Positions 43,623 through 52,537 of a stretch of 59,454 bases of DNA are shown here, one piece after another. The DNA is from Gammaproteobacteria bacterium (GTDB lineage Bacteria; Pseudomonadota; Gammaproteobacteria; JAKEHO01), in assembly GCA_027296625.1 (NCBI GenBank), contig JAPUIX010000112.1, positions 1-59,454 of the forward strand, in the 5' to 3' direction. How positions within the stretch are numbered: the stretch's first letter is position 1; each line of letters starts with the position of its first letter. Made by a program: the position numbers and the translations under genes. The notes under the pieces were generated by a model. It did not search any database. It saw only the letters and a list, made by a program, of their open reading frames with translations, and was not told where the DNA came from.

Positions 43623-43933
43623 GTGCAGAAACGACCCCCGTCAACGTCACTATTTTAGACAAGGAATATCTGGTAACGTGCGATGACAGTGAGCGAGAGT
43701 CTCTTCATGCTGCCGTTGAGTATTTGAACGCAAAGATGAGAGAGCTGCGGCAGAGCGGCAAAGTAATCGGAACTGAGCGAATTGCCGTTATGACAGCACT
43801 CAACATTGCGCATGATTACCTAGAATGCAAAGACCGACGCGAGGACTATACTGTAAAAGTAGACTCGAGTATCCGCCGCTTGCAAAGTAAGATTGACGAC
43901 GCCCTGACCAAGGGCAAGCAATTCGAAATTTAG
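43619..43933 (+). CDS. zapA: Cell division protein ZapA
   Basis: A 104-aa protein that bundles FtsZ filaments. The N-terminal part (VNVTILDKEYLVTCDDSERESLHAAVEYLNAKMRELR) is the conserved ZapA globular domain, followed by a coiled-coil tail. It overlaps the upstream ZapB-like gene by 4 nt and is followed within 20 bp by the 6S RNA gene, as in E. coli zapA-ssrS. Confidence 0.92.
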   Translation: MSAETTPVNVTILDKEYLVTCDDSERESLHAAVEYLNAKMRELRQSGKVIGTERIAVMTALNIAHDYLECKDRREDYTVKVDSSIRRLQSKIDDALTKGKQFEI

Positions 43934-43948
43934 ACGGAATTAATTTGG

Positions 43949-44134
43949 GTTTCCCCTGCGGAGTGCGTCAGTAGGCCGAGATATCCTTGAGCCTATTTAC
44001 CACAACCTTGGGGACAAAACGGCGGTGTTGTTGAGCATGTCCACCGCACAGTGGAAAGCCTGATACGCTGCCTGTTGTTCCCACTTGAACCTTTGGTTCA
44101 AGATGAAGGTCTGCAACGGCTCTGCGGGGGAAAC
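43949..44134 (+). ncRNA. ssrS: 6S RNA
   Basis: About 185 nt with the closing stem TTTCCCCTGCGGAG near 43950 pairing with CTCTGCGGGGGAAA near 44120-44133. Internal landmarks shared with E. coli 6S RNA are CCTTGAGCC, ACCACAA, TTGAGCATG, and the terminal-arm hairpin CTTGAACC-TTT-GGTTCAAG near 44084-44102. It mimics an open promoter and holds sigma-70 RNA polymerase in stationary phase. Position between zapA and the next gene is the conserved one. Ends are approximate. Confidence 0.92.
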
Positions 44135-44199
44135 CCTCCCTCCTCCGCCTTCCATGACGAAAGCGTACCGTACACTCAAAGAAGCGTATCTGAGAAGCC

Positions 44200-44664
44200 A
44201 TGCAATTCTGGCTCATGAAATCAGAGCCAAGCGAATTCAGCATCGACGACTTGATGGCGAGGCCTGGGCAGACTGAGCCATGGGATGGTGTACGCAACTA
44301 CCAAGCACGCAACCTGATGCGCGATGACATGAAGGTTGGCGATTTAGCCTTTTTCTACCATTCAAACTGCGTAGAACCCGCGATAGTCGGGATTATGGAC
44401 ATTGTCCGCGCAGGCTACCCGGATAACACAGCATTTGATCCAAAGGATAAGCACTATGATCCGAAGAGTAATCCCGGCAGTCCGAAGTGGTATCGCATCG
44501 ATGTTCGCTTTCAGCACAAGTTAGGACGAGCTATTACACTTGCTGAGTTACGGGAGCACCCACCACTTGCAAATGTGCCGCTACTTCAGAGGGGCAACCG
44601 GCTCTCAGTGATGCCGATAAGCAAATTAGAGTGGGACTTTATTTTAGGACTCGAGCTCGCGTAG
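44200..44664 (+). CDS. EVE-domain protein
   Basis: A 154-aa single EVE domain (PUA-like fold): FWLMKSEPSEFSIDDL start, WDGVRNYQARNLMRDDMKVGDLAFFYHSNC, and GSPKWYRIDVRFQHKL. The family binds modified bases in DNA or RNA. This stand-alone form often lies near ssrS/zapA in gammaproteobacteria. No partner nuclease is present, so a restriction role is not indicated. Cytosolic. Confidence 0.88.
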   Translation: MQFWLMKSEPSEFSIDDLMARPGQTEPWDGVRNYQARNLMRDDMKVGDLAFFYHSNCVEPAIVGIMDIVRAGYPDNTAFDPKDKHYDPKSNPGSPKWYRIDVRFQHKLGRAITLAELREHPPLANVPLLQRGNRLSVMPISKLEWDFILGLELA

Positions 44665-44685
44665 TATGGCCGCGCACCAAGTTAT

Positions 44686-46206
44686 TTAGCTAAGAAATAG
44701 CCTGTATGCCGGATTGTTCGATTCCTCCCAATAATTCAGGCCTAACCCATCGAGAAAGGACTGAAACTCGTCGCGTTCCTCGTCTTTGACCTGAGTACCC
44801 ACGAGCACACGTCCGTAGGCCGCGCCGTGGTTGCGATAGTGGAACACGCTGATGTTCCAACGTTCACCCATCTGCGTTAGAAAATGCAATAAGGCCCCAG
44901 GTCGTTCCGGAAATTCAAACCGATAAAGCAATTCGTTGTCAACAAAGCCCGCGTGACCGCCTACCATATAGCGGACATGCATCTTTGCCACCTCGTCGTT
45001 ACTCATATCAACGACACGGTAACCTTTGCTCCTCAAGTTCTTAATCAACGTGTTCTTCTCAGGAATCCCTTGCCGTAACTGCACACCAGCAAAAACATGT
45101 GCTTCTTTAGCATCGGAATAACGGTAATTGAATTCTGTGATAGAGCGGGGCCCTAATGCATGACAGAACGCTCTGAAGCTACCGGGTCTTTCAGGAATTG
45201 TCACGCCTAAAAGCGCTTCGCGCTGTTCGCCAAGCTCAGCCAGTTCAGCGATGTGCCGTAAACGGTCAAAATTAACGTTAGCGCCACTAAAAATCGCCAC
45301 CAGATCTTTGTTCTTGACACGCTTTCGCCCAACATACTGCTTCAATCCAGCAAGAGCTAAAGCGCCCGCAGGCTCTGGAATGGATCGAGTATCCTCAAAA
45401 GTGTCCTTGACCGCTGCACAAATTTCATCGGTACTCACGAGCAACACGTCGTCGACATATTTGCGGGCAATACGGAATGGTTCTCTACCTACTTGGCGCA
45501 CCGCAGCGCCATCGGCGAAGATTCCAACCTGATCCAAAACCACGCGTCTTCCGACCTCCAGCGCACGCTGCATACAAGGCGCCTCGTCAGGCTCGACACC
45601 GATGATGCGGATACCTGGGGAGAGATGTTTACAGTACACTGCAATCCCGGCGATAAGCCCACCGCCACCGACTGGCACAAAAATGGTATCCAACTCCCCA
45701 CGGTGTTGGTGCAGTATCTCCATGGCCACAGTGCCTTGTCCGGCAATAACCAGGGGATGATCGTATGGTGGAATAAAGGTCAGTCCTTCATCTGTTGCAA
45801 GGTGCAGCGCGTGTTCATTTGCGTCGTCATAGGTGTTCCCCTGGAGCACGATTTCAGCGCTGAGGCGGCGTACGGCTACCACCTTAATCTCTGGCGTCGT
45901 CTTAGGCATCACGATGACCGCCCGGATCCCGAGCTTTTGGGCCGCGAGCGCAACGCCCTGCGCATGATTCCCAGCAGACGCCGCGATGACGCCGTGCTTT
46001 CGCTGCTGCTCAGACAACGCTGACATCAAATTGTAAGCGCCGCGGAGCTTGTAGGAGAACACGGGCTGCAGGTCCTCGCGCTTCAGCCACACGCGATTGG
46101 TGAGCCGCCGCGATAATTCGGGCGCGTAATCTAAGGGGGTCTCCTTAGCCACGTCGTAGACGCGAGCTTGGAGTATCATCTTCACATATCGTTCAAGCAT
46201 ACGCAT
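44686..46206 (-). CDS. ilvA: Biosynthetic threonine deaminase
   Basis: A 506-aa PLP enzyme making 2-oxobutyrate for isoleucine. The catalytic lysine is in SYKLRGAYN (about K53); the PLP phosphate loop SAGNHAQGVALAA and GGGGLIAG are intact. Two C-terminal ACT-like regulatory modules (from about 325 and 420; LGVTIPERPGSFRAFC and RFEFPERPGALLHFL) give the isoleucine-sensitive long form. Two in-frame ATGs at 46206 and 46200 are possible starts. Confidence 0.95.
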   Translation of the reverse strand: MRMLERYVKMILQARVYDVAKETPLDYAPELSRRLTNRVWLKREDLQPVFSYKLRGAYNLMSALSEQQRKHGVIAASAGNHAQGVALAAQKLGIRAVIVMPKTTPEIKVVAVRRLSAEIVLQGNTYDDANEHALHLATDEGLTFIPPYDHPLVIAGQGTVAMEILHQHRGELDTIFVPVGGGGLIAGIAVYCKHLSPGIRIIGVEPDEAPCMQRALEVGRRVVLDQVGIFADGAAVRQVGREPFRIARKYVDDVLLVSTDEICAAVKDTFEDTRSIPEPAGALALAGLKQYVGRKRVKNKDLVAIFSGANVNFDRLRHIAELAELGEQREALLGVTIPERPGSFRAFCHALGPRSITEFNYRYSDAKEAHVFAGVQLRQGIPEKNTLIKNLRSKGYRVVDMSNDEVAKMHVRYMVGGHAGFVDNELLYRFEFPERPGALLHFLTQMGERWNISVFHYRNHGAAYGRVLVGTQVKDEERDEFQSFLDGLGLNYWEESNNPAYRLFLS

Positions 46207-46306
46207 AAGATACCACTTAACCCCCTACAATAACCCTCGCCTAGGTGACGTAGACGCTGTTTCATGTAGGGGCGTTTGCGTAAAATACCATTGAGGAGGT
46301 CAATCC

Positions 46307-46963
46307 ATGACACAAGATGAGAAGAAGCGCCACGCGGCGGAAGCGGCATTGGATTATGTTAAGCCTGAAATGACTATCGGTGTGGGAACAGGGAGCACCG
46401 TCGATTATTTCATTGAGTGCCTTGCCCGAGTCAGGCACAAAATCGATGGTGCGGTGGCCAGTTCCGAGGTGACAGCCACACACCTTCGGGAACACAACAT
46501 CCCAATTGTCGATTTGAATAACGTCCACGAGGTCGCAGTCTATGTTGATAGCAGTGATGAGGCGACCAAGTTTCTTCACCTCATCAAAGGTGGAGGAGGT
46601 GCATTGACGCGAGAGAAGATAATCGCCGCCGCAAGCAGACAATTCGTCTGTATAGTCGACGACTCGAAACTCGTTGATGTGTTAGGGCGCTTTCCACTAC
46701 CAGTTGAGGTGATCCCGATAGCACGCAGTTATGTCGCTCGTGAGATCGCTAAGCTGCGTGGCCAACCAAGCTTACGAGACGGTGTTACCACCGACAACGG
46801 TAATCTCATCTTGGATATCCGCAATCTATCCATCGTAGAACCAGTCAAATTAGAAGTAACCTTGAATAATATCGCGGGCATCGTAGCCAACGGTATATTT
46901 GCCCAGCGTCCAGCTGACGTGCTGCTCGTAGGTAGCGATGAAGGCGTTCGGACACTCACATGA
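46307..46963 (+). CDS. rpiA: Ribose-5-phosphate isomerase A
   Basis: A 218-aa enzyme converting ribulose-5-P and ribose-5-P, of normal length (E. coli 219). Motifs: [41 protein letters not shown] with the catalytic Glu/Lys, and [10 protein letters not shown] very strong ribosome-binding site, GAGGAGG, lies just before ATG 46307. The gene is divergent from ilvA with a shared region of about 100 bp. Confidence 0.96.
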   Translation: MTQDEKKRHAAEAALDYVKPEMTIGVGTGSTVDYFIECLARVRHKIDGAVASSEVTATHLREHNIPIVDLNNVHEVAVYVDSSDEATKFLHLIKGGGGALTREKIIAAASRQFVCIVDDSKLVDVLGRFPLPVEVIPIARSYVAREIAKLRGQPSLRDGVTTDNGNLILDIRNLSIVEPVKLEVTLNNIAGIVANGIFAQRPADVLLVGSDEGVRTLT

Positions 46964-46996
46964 CGGCATACGATCGTTGATGCGCGCGTTACCACG

Positions 46997-47197
46997 ATGT
47001 CTCGTTTACTAATTAGCATCGGCCTGGCGCTTGTGCTCCTTGGCGTCATGTGGCCCTGGCTAAGCAAAATCGGACTTGGTCGACTTCCCGGTAATATCGT
47101 CATCGAGCGAGAAAACTTTAGATTTTATCTGCCGCTAACGACGGGGATCATCGTCAGTATTCTGGTGACTGCGCTGATGTGGATAATGCGCAAGTAG
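46997..47197 (+). CDS. Small membrane protein, DUF2905 family
   Basis: A 66-aa protein with two membrane helices (about 3-20 and 46-63) around a short loop GLGRLPGNIVIERENFRFYLPL, the hallmark of the DUF2905 family. Function unknown. It follows rpiA by 33 bp on the same strand. Confidence 0.82.
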   Translation: MSRLLISIGLALVLLGVMWPWLSKIGLGRLPGNIVIERENFRFYLPLTTGIIVSILVTALMWIMRK

Positions 47198-47247
47198 GCA
47201 CTCAGCGATGACGCCTGTGATCAGACCGAAAAGAACCCGCATTGACA

Positions 47248-48507
47248 TTAAGCGACCGGCCTATTTGCCTGTCGTTCGAATATGTGTCGCGTGTGAAAGA
47301 CTGCTGGGCTGAAACCTTGATTGTTTACCCGCAAGGAACGCTTCAGTACAAGATCAAACAATAACGGGTTATGGCGACGTATGGCCGAGAGAACATTTGC
47401 CTCATCGCGGGTCAAAAGCTTAAGGCTGACCAGCTGATTCATAGAATACAGGGGCATCACCCCCGGCAAGGGATAGTCCGAACCATTCAGTAACCTGTGG
47501 TGCCAATCTCCTCTTTTGATTACCGTCGTAAGCGGTTCTCCGATGCGATTGACCTGGGCCAAGCCGGAAATGTCACCGAACAGCAGGTCCTCGGAGTCCA
47601 CCTCATCCATCATCCGTGCAAACAGTGAAAAATTGGAGGCTGTTGGCCCGGTTTTGCCTTTGTCAATATCCGTGGCGACCCCTTTTGAGGCGCAATGAGC
47701 AACGATGACCCGCACACCATGATCCAACGTGCGCCTCAGCAACAAAGGATTGCCCAATGACTGCGCCTCGCCAGTCGGTACAGCGTGTTCATCGCCGGAA
47801 TGAACAAGCAAAGGGATGTCCATACGCACCATGGCTTCGTAGAAGCGATCGCATAGCGGCGATCCCGGATTAATCCCCATGGTATTCGGTAACCATTTGA
47901 CCGCCCGTGCTCCGGATGTAACCGCATTTTCCAAGGCCGGAATGCAATCCGACCGATAGGGGTGAATTGATGCGATCCATTCGAAGCGTCTTGGGTGTTT
48001 GCGGGCAACGTACGCCGCATACGTGTCAGGGATGTAGAAAAAAGTGTGTACAAGATCGCGCTGGCCTGCCTCATCGTAGTTGTAATCGAATGCCAGCAGC
48101 ATGATTCGCCCCCCTTGCGGGAGGCCGTCCTGTAATGCCAAGAGGCGTTCGAGATAACCCTGATCGACTCCTGCATTGGGATCGAGACAAGCCGCATCCA
48201 GATAGAAGCGAAACCGGGCGTATTGCAATGGATGGGCCAGGCTACGCAGGTTGGGGTTTACCCAGATCCCACTGCCGCTATCGCCAGTTCCTAGCAGGTG
48301 TACGTGGCAGTCCCATAGCTCTGAGCCATCAAGATCCGCCAATGCAGCAAGTATCAGTTCATGCTGAGATAAATCATCAGGCAGTGCAGCGGCAAGGCAC
48401 GGATTGCTGATACCTTCATCAAGCCACGGACGACACCCTGTCAGCAGCACAGGTCCTGCTCCAATCGCGGCAATAAACTCCCGTCGCTTCACATTGCGAG
48501 CCGTCAC
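47248..48507 (-). CDS. Predicted Tat-exported amidohydrolase (lipoprotein)
   Basis: A 419-aa amidohydrolase-2-type TIM-barrel protein. The N-terminus has a twin-arginine signal KRREFIAAIGAG followed by a lipobox LLTGC, so export by Tat and lipid attachment are predicted. Metal motifs: HVH in DCHVHLLG, LLVHSGDEH, VIVAHCASKG and the Asp of LNGSDYPLPG. The GTG start overlaps the tatC stop by 4 nt (GTGA), so it is co-translated with the machinery that probably exports it. The substrate is unknown. Confidence 0.8.
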   Translation of the reverse strand: MTARNVKRREFIAAIGAGPVLLTGCRPWLDEGISNPCLAAALPDDLSQHELILAALADLDGSELWDCHVHLLGTGDSGSGIWVNPNLRSLAHPLQYARFRFYLDAACLDPNAGVDQGYLERLLALQDGLPQGGRIMLLAFDYNYDEAGQRDLVHTFFYIPDTYAAYVARKHPRRFEWIASIHPYRSDCIPALENAVTSGARAVKWLPNTMGINPGSPLCDRFYEAMVRMDIPLLVHSGDEHAVPTGEAQSLGNPLLLRRTLDHGVRVIVAHCASKGVATDIDKGKTGPTASNFSLFARMMDEVDSEDLLFGDISGLAQVNRIGEPLTTVIKRGDWHHRLLNGSDYPLPGVMPLYSMNQLVSLKLLTRDEANVLSAIRRHNPLLFDLVLKRSLRVNNQGFSPAVFHTRHIFERQANRPVA

Positions 48508-49367
48508 GAACCCGATTCAGGGCTTCCCGGATCCTTATCGCCAGGTTTCTTACCCACCTTTTTGCGCCGGGTCGAGCGACGTTTACGCCCTTGGGCAATT
48601 GTAGGCGCCCGGCTAGGGCCATTACCCTGAACCCAGGTTCGGGAAAAAAATAATCCGAGCTCGAAAAGCAGCCATATCGGGACTGCCAAGAGTATCTGCG
48701 AGACTACATCGGGCGGTGTGAGTAACATTCCCATAATAAAAGCGGCAACAAACACATACGGGCGCTTCGCCGCCAGCGATTCTGGCGTGGTAACACCCGC
48801 CCAGACCAGCAAAATTGTGGCAACGGGCACCTCAAATGCCATGCCAAACGCAAAGAACAACTTAAGGACAAAATCCAGATATCTGCTGATGTCGGTCATC
48901 ACGGTCACCCCTTGCGGCGCAACCGCGGTAAAAAACGCAAAGATGAGCGGGAACACAAGAAAGTAGGCAAATGCAACGCCGAGATAAAACAGGAGTGCGG
49001 TAGAGATGACAAGCGGTAGCGCCAAGACGCGCTCTTGTCGATAGAGTCCCGGGGCAACGAAAGCCCACGCCTGATAAAGCACGAACGGCATCCCGATGAA
49101 GATCGCCATCATCACGGTGACCTTAAAAGGTGCAAGAAAGGGTGCAGCCACCTCGGTAGCAATCATGGCGCTCCCTGCCGGAAGCTGTGCAATCAGCGGC
49201 GTCGCAACGAGGAGATAGATGTCATTGGCAAATGGGAATAGCACAAGAAAAATCAGGAGAATACAGAGAACACTTCTCAAGAGCCGATCGCGGAGTTCGA
49301 TCAGATGAGAAAGAAATGATTGCTCGCGATCCTGAGTGTTTTCGTGACGCGGTTTACGTGCCAGCAT
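48504..49367 (-). CDS. tatC: Twin-arginine translocase subunit TatC
   Basis: A polytopic protein of about 287 aa with six membrane helices; the N-terminal part SFLSHLIELRDRLLR and the FxxxPLxxxLP-like loop (ATPLIAQLPAG) are typical, as is the LTPPDVVSQ region. I chose ATG 49367, overlapping tatB by 14 nt; a longer frame to 49451 would add 28 residues inside tatB. A C-terminal tail rich in Arg and Lys (RKRRSTRRKKVGKKPG) extends beyond the usual length. It recognises twin-arginine signals with TatB. Confidence 0.93.
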   Translation of the reverse strand: MLARKPRHENTQDREQSFLSHLIELRDRLLRSVLCILLIFLVLFPFANDIYLLVATPLIAQLPAGSAMIATEVAAPFLAPFKVTVMMAIFIGMPFVLYQAWAFVAPGLYRQERVLALPLVISTALLFYLGVAFAYFLVFPLIFAFFTAVAPQGVTVMTDISRYLDFVLKLFFAFGMAFEVPVATILLVWAGVTTPESLAAKRPYVFVAAFIMGMLLTPPDVVSQILLAVPIWLLFELGLFFSRTWVQGNGPSRAPTIAQGRKRRSTRRKKVGKKPGDKDPGSPESGS

Positions 49368-49719
49368 CAGACGATGATGTTTTTGCAGATCGCCCCCGAG
49401 CTCTGCGATCACTACGTTTAGACGACGCCTGGCGCTTTGCATCTCCGCCACTGGCCACGCGTTCCTTCTTAACTACGTTGGGTACTACATCCTCAAGCAC
49501 TGGATCGAGGCCAGAGAGCTGGGACTCATTAACCAGGCGTTTGGCTTCCTCAAGATGCAGTTCCTGCTCGATCTCGGCCTTCACGGAATCAACCAACCGG
49601 CGAGCCTTCCCCAGCCACAGCCCCAACGTGTGTGCAAGCCTTGGCAATCTCTCCGGACCAACCACCAAAAGGGCGACGATCCCGATGAGCACGAGCTCCC
49701 AGAATCCAACGTCAAACAT
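49354..49719 (-). CDS. tatB: Sec-independent translocase subunit TatB
   Basis: A 121-aa protein with one N-terminal membrane helix (FDVGFWELVLIGIVALLVVGPERLPRL) containing the conserved Glu and the PERLP hinge that separates TatB from TatA, an amphipathic helix, and a charged variable tail. It lies between tatA and tatC in the usual order. Confidence 0.92.
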   Translation of the reverse strand: MFDVGFWELVLIGIVALLVVGPERLPRLAHTLGLWLGKARRLVDSVKAEIEQELHLEEAKRLVNESQLSGLDPVLEDVVPNVVKKERVASGGDAKRQASSKRSDRRARGRSAKTSSSDAGT

Positions 49720-49739
49720 GATCCACGCCTCGTGCTCGC

Positions 49740-49967
49740 CTATTTATCGTCCTTAGGGCGCGCATCGTCACTGACGTCGGTCCGTTTTTCCCCATCATTG
49801 TCCTTCGAGCTACCCGCCTCAACTTGCTCGTCGCTCTCTGCCATGGCGCTCCGAAGACTCTTGATGGCGCCGCCAATATCACTACCCAGACTGCGTAGTT
49901 TCTTGGTCCCAAATAGCAGAATCACAATCACCAAGATAATCAACAACTCTGTGATCCCAAGATTCAT
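49740..49967 (-). CDS. tatA: Sec-independent translocase subunit TatA
   Basis: A 75-aa protein: membrane helix (GITELLIILVIVILLFG), the FGTKKLRSLG hinge typical of TatA, an amphipathic helix GGAIKSLRSAM, and an acidic tail. ATG 49967 has GGAG about seven bases upstream; the frame opens earlier at 49988 with no support. It follows hisE, an arrangement seen in many proteobacteria. Confidence 0.92.
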   Translation of the reverse strand: MNLGITELLIILVIVILLFGTKKLRSLGSDIGGAIKSLRSAMAESDEQVEAGSSKDNDGEKRTDVSDDARPKDDK

Positions 49968-50026
49968 GCTGTCTCTCCACCTCTTCAAACCCGTTCAAAA
50001 TCGTCAACGTCCGCCGTCGGACGAAT

Positions 50027-50359
50027 TCAACCATGATCACCTTCGCGACTCGCTTTCTCCTCAAGGCCTGATTGTCCAAAGCGCCGTTCGAGTTCGGCCA
50101 GTACGTCCGCCGCCCCGAGCCCCTGGTGTGCCAGCATCACCAACGTGTGAAACCACAGATCGGCTGTTTCACTCACGATGCGCTTCGCTTCACCCTCCTT
50201 TGCAGCGAGTACGGTCTCTGCGGCTTCCTCCTCGATCTTCTCGAGAATGCTGTCCAGGCCCTTTTCATAGAGACTTGCGACATAGGACACACTCGGGTCT
50301 GCCTGTTTTCTGCTTTCAATGATATCCGCTAGGCGGCTGAGGACATCGGGCATCGTCAT
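50027..50359 (-). CDS. hisE: Phosphoribosyl-ATP diphosphatase
   Basis: A protein of about 110 aa that removes pyrophosphate from phosphoribosyl-ATP in histidine synthesis. It is a MazG-like helical fold with [14 protein letters not shown] and the [13 protein letters not shown] metal-binding helix. It is a separate protein here, not fused to HisI as in E. coli. Starts at 50359 or 50353 are both possible; the open frame reaches 50395. Confidence 0.92.
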   Translation of the reverse strand: MTMPDVLSRLADIIESRKQADPSVSYVASLYEKGLDSILEKIEEEAAETVLAAKEGEAKRIVSETADLWFHTLVMLAHQGLGAADVLAELERRFGQSGLEEKASREGDHG

Positions 50360-50463
50360 CGGATCAATGTCGATTATGCGTCTCGCCCGCGGCACAAAAA
50401 AGCTAAGATAGCTTCTTTGCTCCCAAATATCGGCTGCCGCTTATAGAAGCCTGGATATGCATC

Positions 50464-50868
50464 CTAGTTGCTGCCGTAAATCTCTTTGGGGTTTTTGATC
50501 ACCGGCTCCACGACAACCCATCGATCCCCATCCAGACGGTGAAAGAAACATCGGTGCCGACCTGTGTGACATGCAATCTCACCCACTTGTTCGACGGCGA
50601 GTAGAATAACATCCTTGTCGCAGTCCAGGCGAACTTCGGACACTTTCTGGACGTGTCCGGACTCCTCACCCTTTTCCCACACACACTGACGGGAGCGGGA
50701 CCAGTAGAACGCATGTCCTTCGGCAACTGTGCGATAAAGGGCCTCACGGTTCATCCAGGCAACCATCAGAACTTCACCGCTATCGACTGCTTGCGCGACG
50801 GCTGGCACTAATCCGTCACTGTCCCAGTTAACATCATCAAGCCATGCTGCGTCCGGGATGTCTTCCAT
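50464..50868 (-). CDS. hisI: Phosphoribosyl-AMP cyclohydrolase
   Basis: A 134-aa zinc enzyme opening the adenine ring of phosphoribosyl-AMP. Zinc and Mg ligands are kept in [16 protein letters not shown] and [11 protein letters not shown]; the [21 protein letters not shown] segment is the family hallmark. It lies 3 bp downstream of hisF, and hisE follows after 68 bp. Confidence 0.95.
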   Translation of the reverse strand: MEDIPDAAWLDDVNWDSDGLVPAVAQAVDSGEVLMVAWMNREALYRTVAEGHAFYWSRSRQCVWEKGEESGHVQKVSEVRLDCDKDVILLAVEQVGEIACHTGRHRCFFHRLDGDRWVVVEPVIKNPKEIYGSN

Positions 50869-50871
50869 GCT

Positions 50872-51645
50872 CTACAACCGCACCTCAATTCCCCGTGCTG
50901 CCATGACCTCCTTCGCTTCGCGCACCGTGTGCTCACCAAAGTGAAATATGCTGGCCGCGAGCACGGCGTCGGCCTTACCCTGTGTGACGCCCTCAACCAA
51001 GTGTTCAAGGCACCCGACGCCGCCGGATGCTATTACCGGAACAGACACAGCCTCACTGACGGCACGGGTCAGATTCAGATCAAACCCATTGCGGGTCCCG
51101 TCCCGATCCATGCTCGTCAACAGGATCTCCCCTGCACCCTGCTTGACCATCTTCCTAGCCCACAGAACAGCATCAATACCTGTGGCCCTGCGCCCGCCAT
51201 GGGTAAAAACTTCCCAGCGCGGCGCATTCTCTTTGGGCTCCACTTGTTTGGCATCGATCGCAACGACAATACATTGTGATCCAAAGCGTCTCGCAGCCTC
51301 AGCAATAAATCCAGGATTTTCAACTGCGGCCGTATTGATACTGACCTTGTCAGCTCCTGCATTTAGCAGGCCCCTGATGTCTTCCACCGTGCGGATGCCG
51401 CCGCCTACGGTGAGTGGAATGAATACCTGACTTGCAACGGCCTCCACGACGTGCACCAGGGTCTCGCGCTCCTCGCTACTTGCCGTGATGTCGAGAAACG
51501 CCAGCTCATCGGCGCCTTGTTCGTCGTAGCGTTTCGCCACTTCAACCGGGTCTCCTGCATCTCGAATATCAACAAATCGCACTCCTTTGACGACGCGGCC
51601 AGCATCCACATCCAAACAGGGAATAATGCGTTTGGCCAACGCCAT
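50872..51645 (-). CDS. hisF: Imidazole glycerol phosphate synthase cyclase subunit
   Basis: A 257-aa TIM barrel. It begins [22 protein letters not shown] with the catalytic Asp, and the second Asp is in CIVVAIDAK; the phosphate sites GGGI and ASGGVG are present. It works with HisH, which is not adjacent in this window. It shares one base with the hisA stop codon. Confidence 0.96.
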   Translation of the reverse strand: MALAKRIIPCLDVDAGRVVKGVRFVDIRDAGDPVEVAKRYDEQGADELAFLDITASSEERETLVHVVEAVASQVFIPLTVGGGIRTVEDIRGLLNAGADKVSINTAAVENPGFIAEAARRFGSQCIVVAIDAKQVEPKENAPRWEVFTHGGRRATGIDAVLWARKMVKQGAGEILLTSMDRDGTRNGFDLNLTRAVSEAVSVPVIASGGVGCLEHLVEGVTQGKADAVLAASIFHFGEHTVREAKEVMAARGIEVRL

Positions 51646-52394
51646 TATCCCGCGCCCTGGTTGCTTAGTGCGTCGGCAAGCCGCTGCGCCTCGGCGAAGT
51701 CCAGTTTACCCTCATAGATTGCCCGCCCTGTGATGGCTCCCTCAATCCCTTCTTCGGCGACATTACACAAGGCGCGCACGTCATTTAGATCGGTGATTCC
51801 GCCAGAAGCAATGACCGGGACATTGACCTCGCGAGCAAGCGCGACTGTAGCGTCTATGTTGAGCCCCGTCATCATGCCATCTCGGCCAATATCAGTAAAA
51901 ATGATCGCCGTTACGCCATCGTCTTCAAATCGCTGTGCTATATCGATGGCATCGTGGTGCGATAATTTGGACCAACCATCGAGTGCAAGCTTGCCATCAC
52001 GCACGTCGAGCCCGACGATAATACGTCCCGGAAACTCCATACATACGTTGGCAACAAAATGAGGGTCAGTGACCGCCTTGGTCCCGACAATGACATAGCT
52101 CACGCCAGTATCTAGATAGGCTTGAATCGTGTCTTCGTCACGTATGCCTCCGCCAACTTGTACAGGAACATCTCGGCAGCACTCGACAATAGCACGCACA
52201 ACCTCGCTGTTTACCGGCCGTCCGGCTTGCGCACCATTCAGGTCAACGACGTGCAGACGCCGCGCGCTGGCTTCTAGCCAGCGTTTGGCCATGGCAGCCG
52301 GATCCTCAGCATAGATTGTTTCATCATTCATGCAGCCCTGACGCAGACGCACACATTTTCCGTCTTTGATATCAATCGCAGGTATCAACAGCAT
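51645..52394 (-). CDS. hisA: ProFAR isomerase
   Basis: A 249-aa TIM barrel related to His[18 protein letters not shown] with the catalytic Asp, [17 protein letters not shown] with the second Asp, and phosphate sites GGGIRDED and ASGGITDLN. It catalyses the Amadori isomerisation of ProFAR. It is the first gene of the hisA-hisF-hisI-hisE group visible here; the 143-bp gap upstream to polA shows no strong terminator. Confidence 0.96.
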   Translation of the reverse strand: MLLIPAIDIKDGKCVRLRQGCMNDETIYAEDPAAMAKRWLEASARRLHVVDLNGAQAGRPVNSEVVRAIVECCRDVPVQVGGGIRDEDTIQAYLDTGVSYVIVGTKAVTDPHFVANVCMEFPGRIIVGLDVRDGKLALDGWSKLSHHDAIDIAQRFEDDGVTAIIFTDIGRDGMMTGLNIDATVALAREVNVPVIASGGITDLNDVRALCNVAEEGIEGAITGRAIYEGKLDFAEAQRLADALSNQGAG

Positions 52395-52537
52395 GACGGC
52401 TTGCTTCTGACGATCGTGGATTTCAGGAGGTTAGGCCAGGATGGGGATTCGGTAATTATTACGCCAAATTGCTTGTTTACTAAATGGTAGCACAGGAAAC
52501 CAGTTGATCCCGCCTGTCTCGCATTACGCAGGAATTA

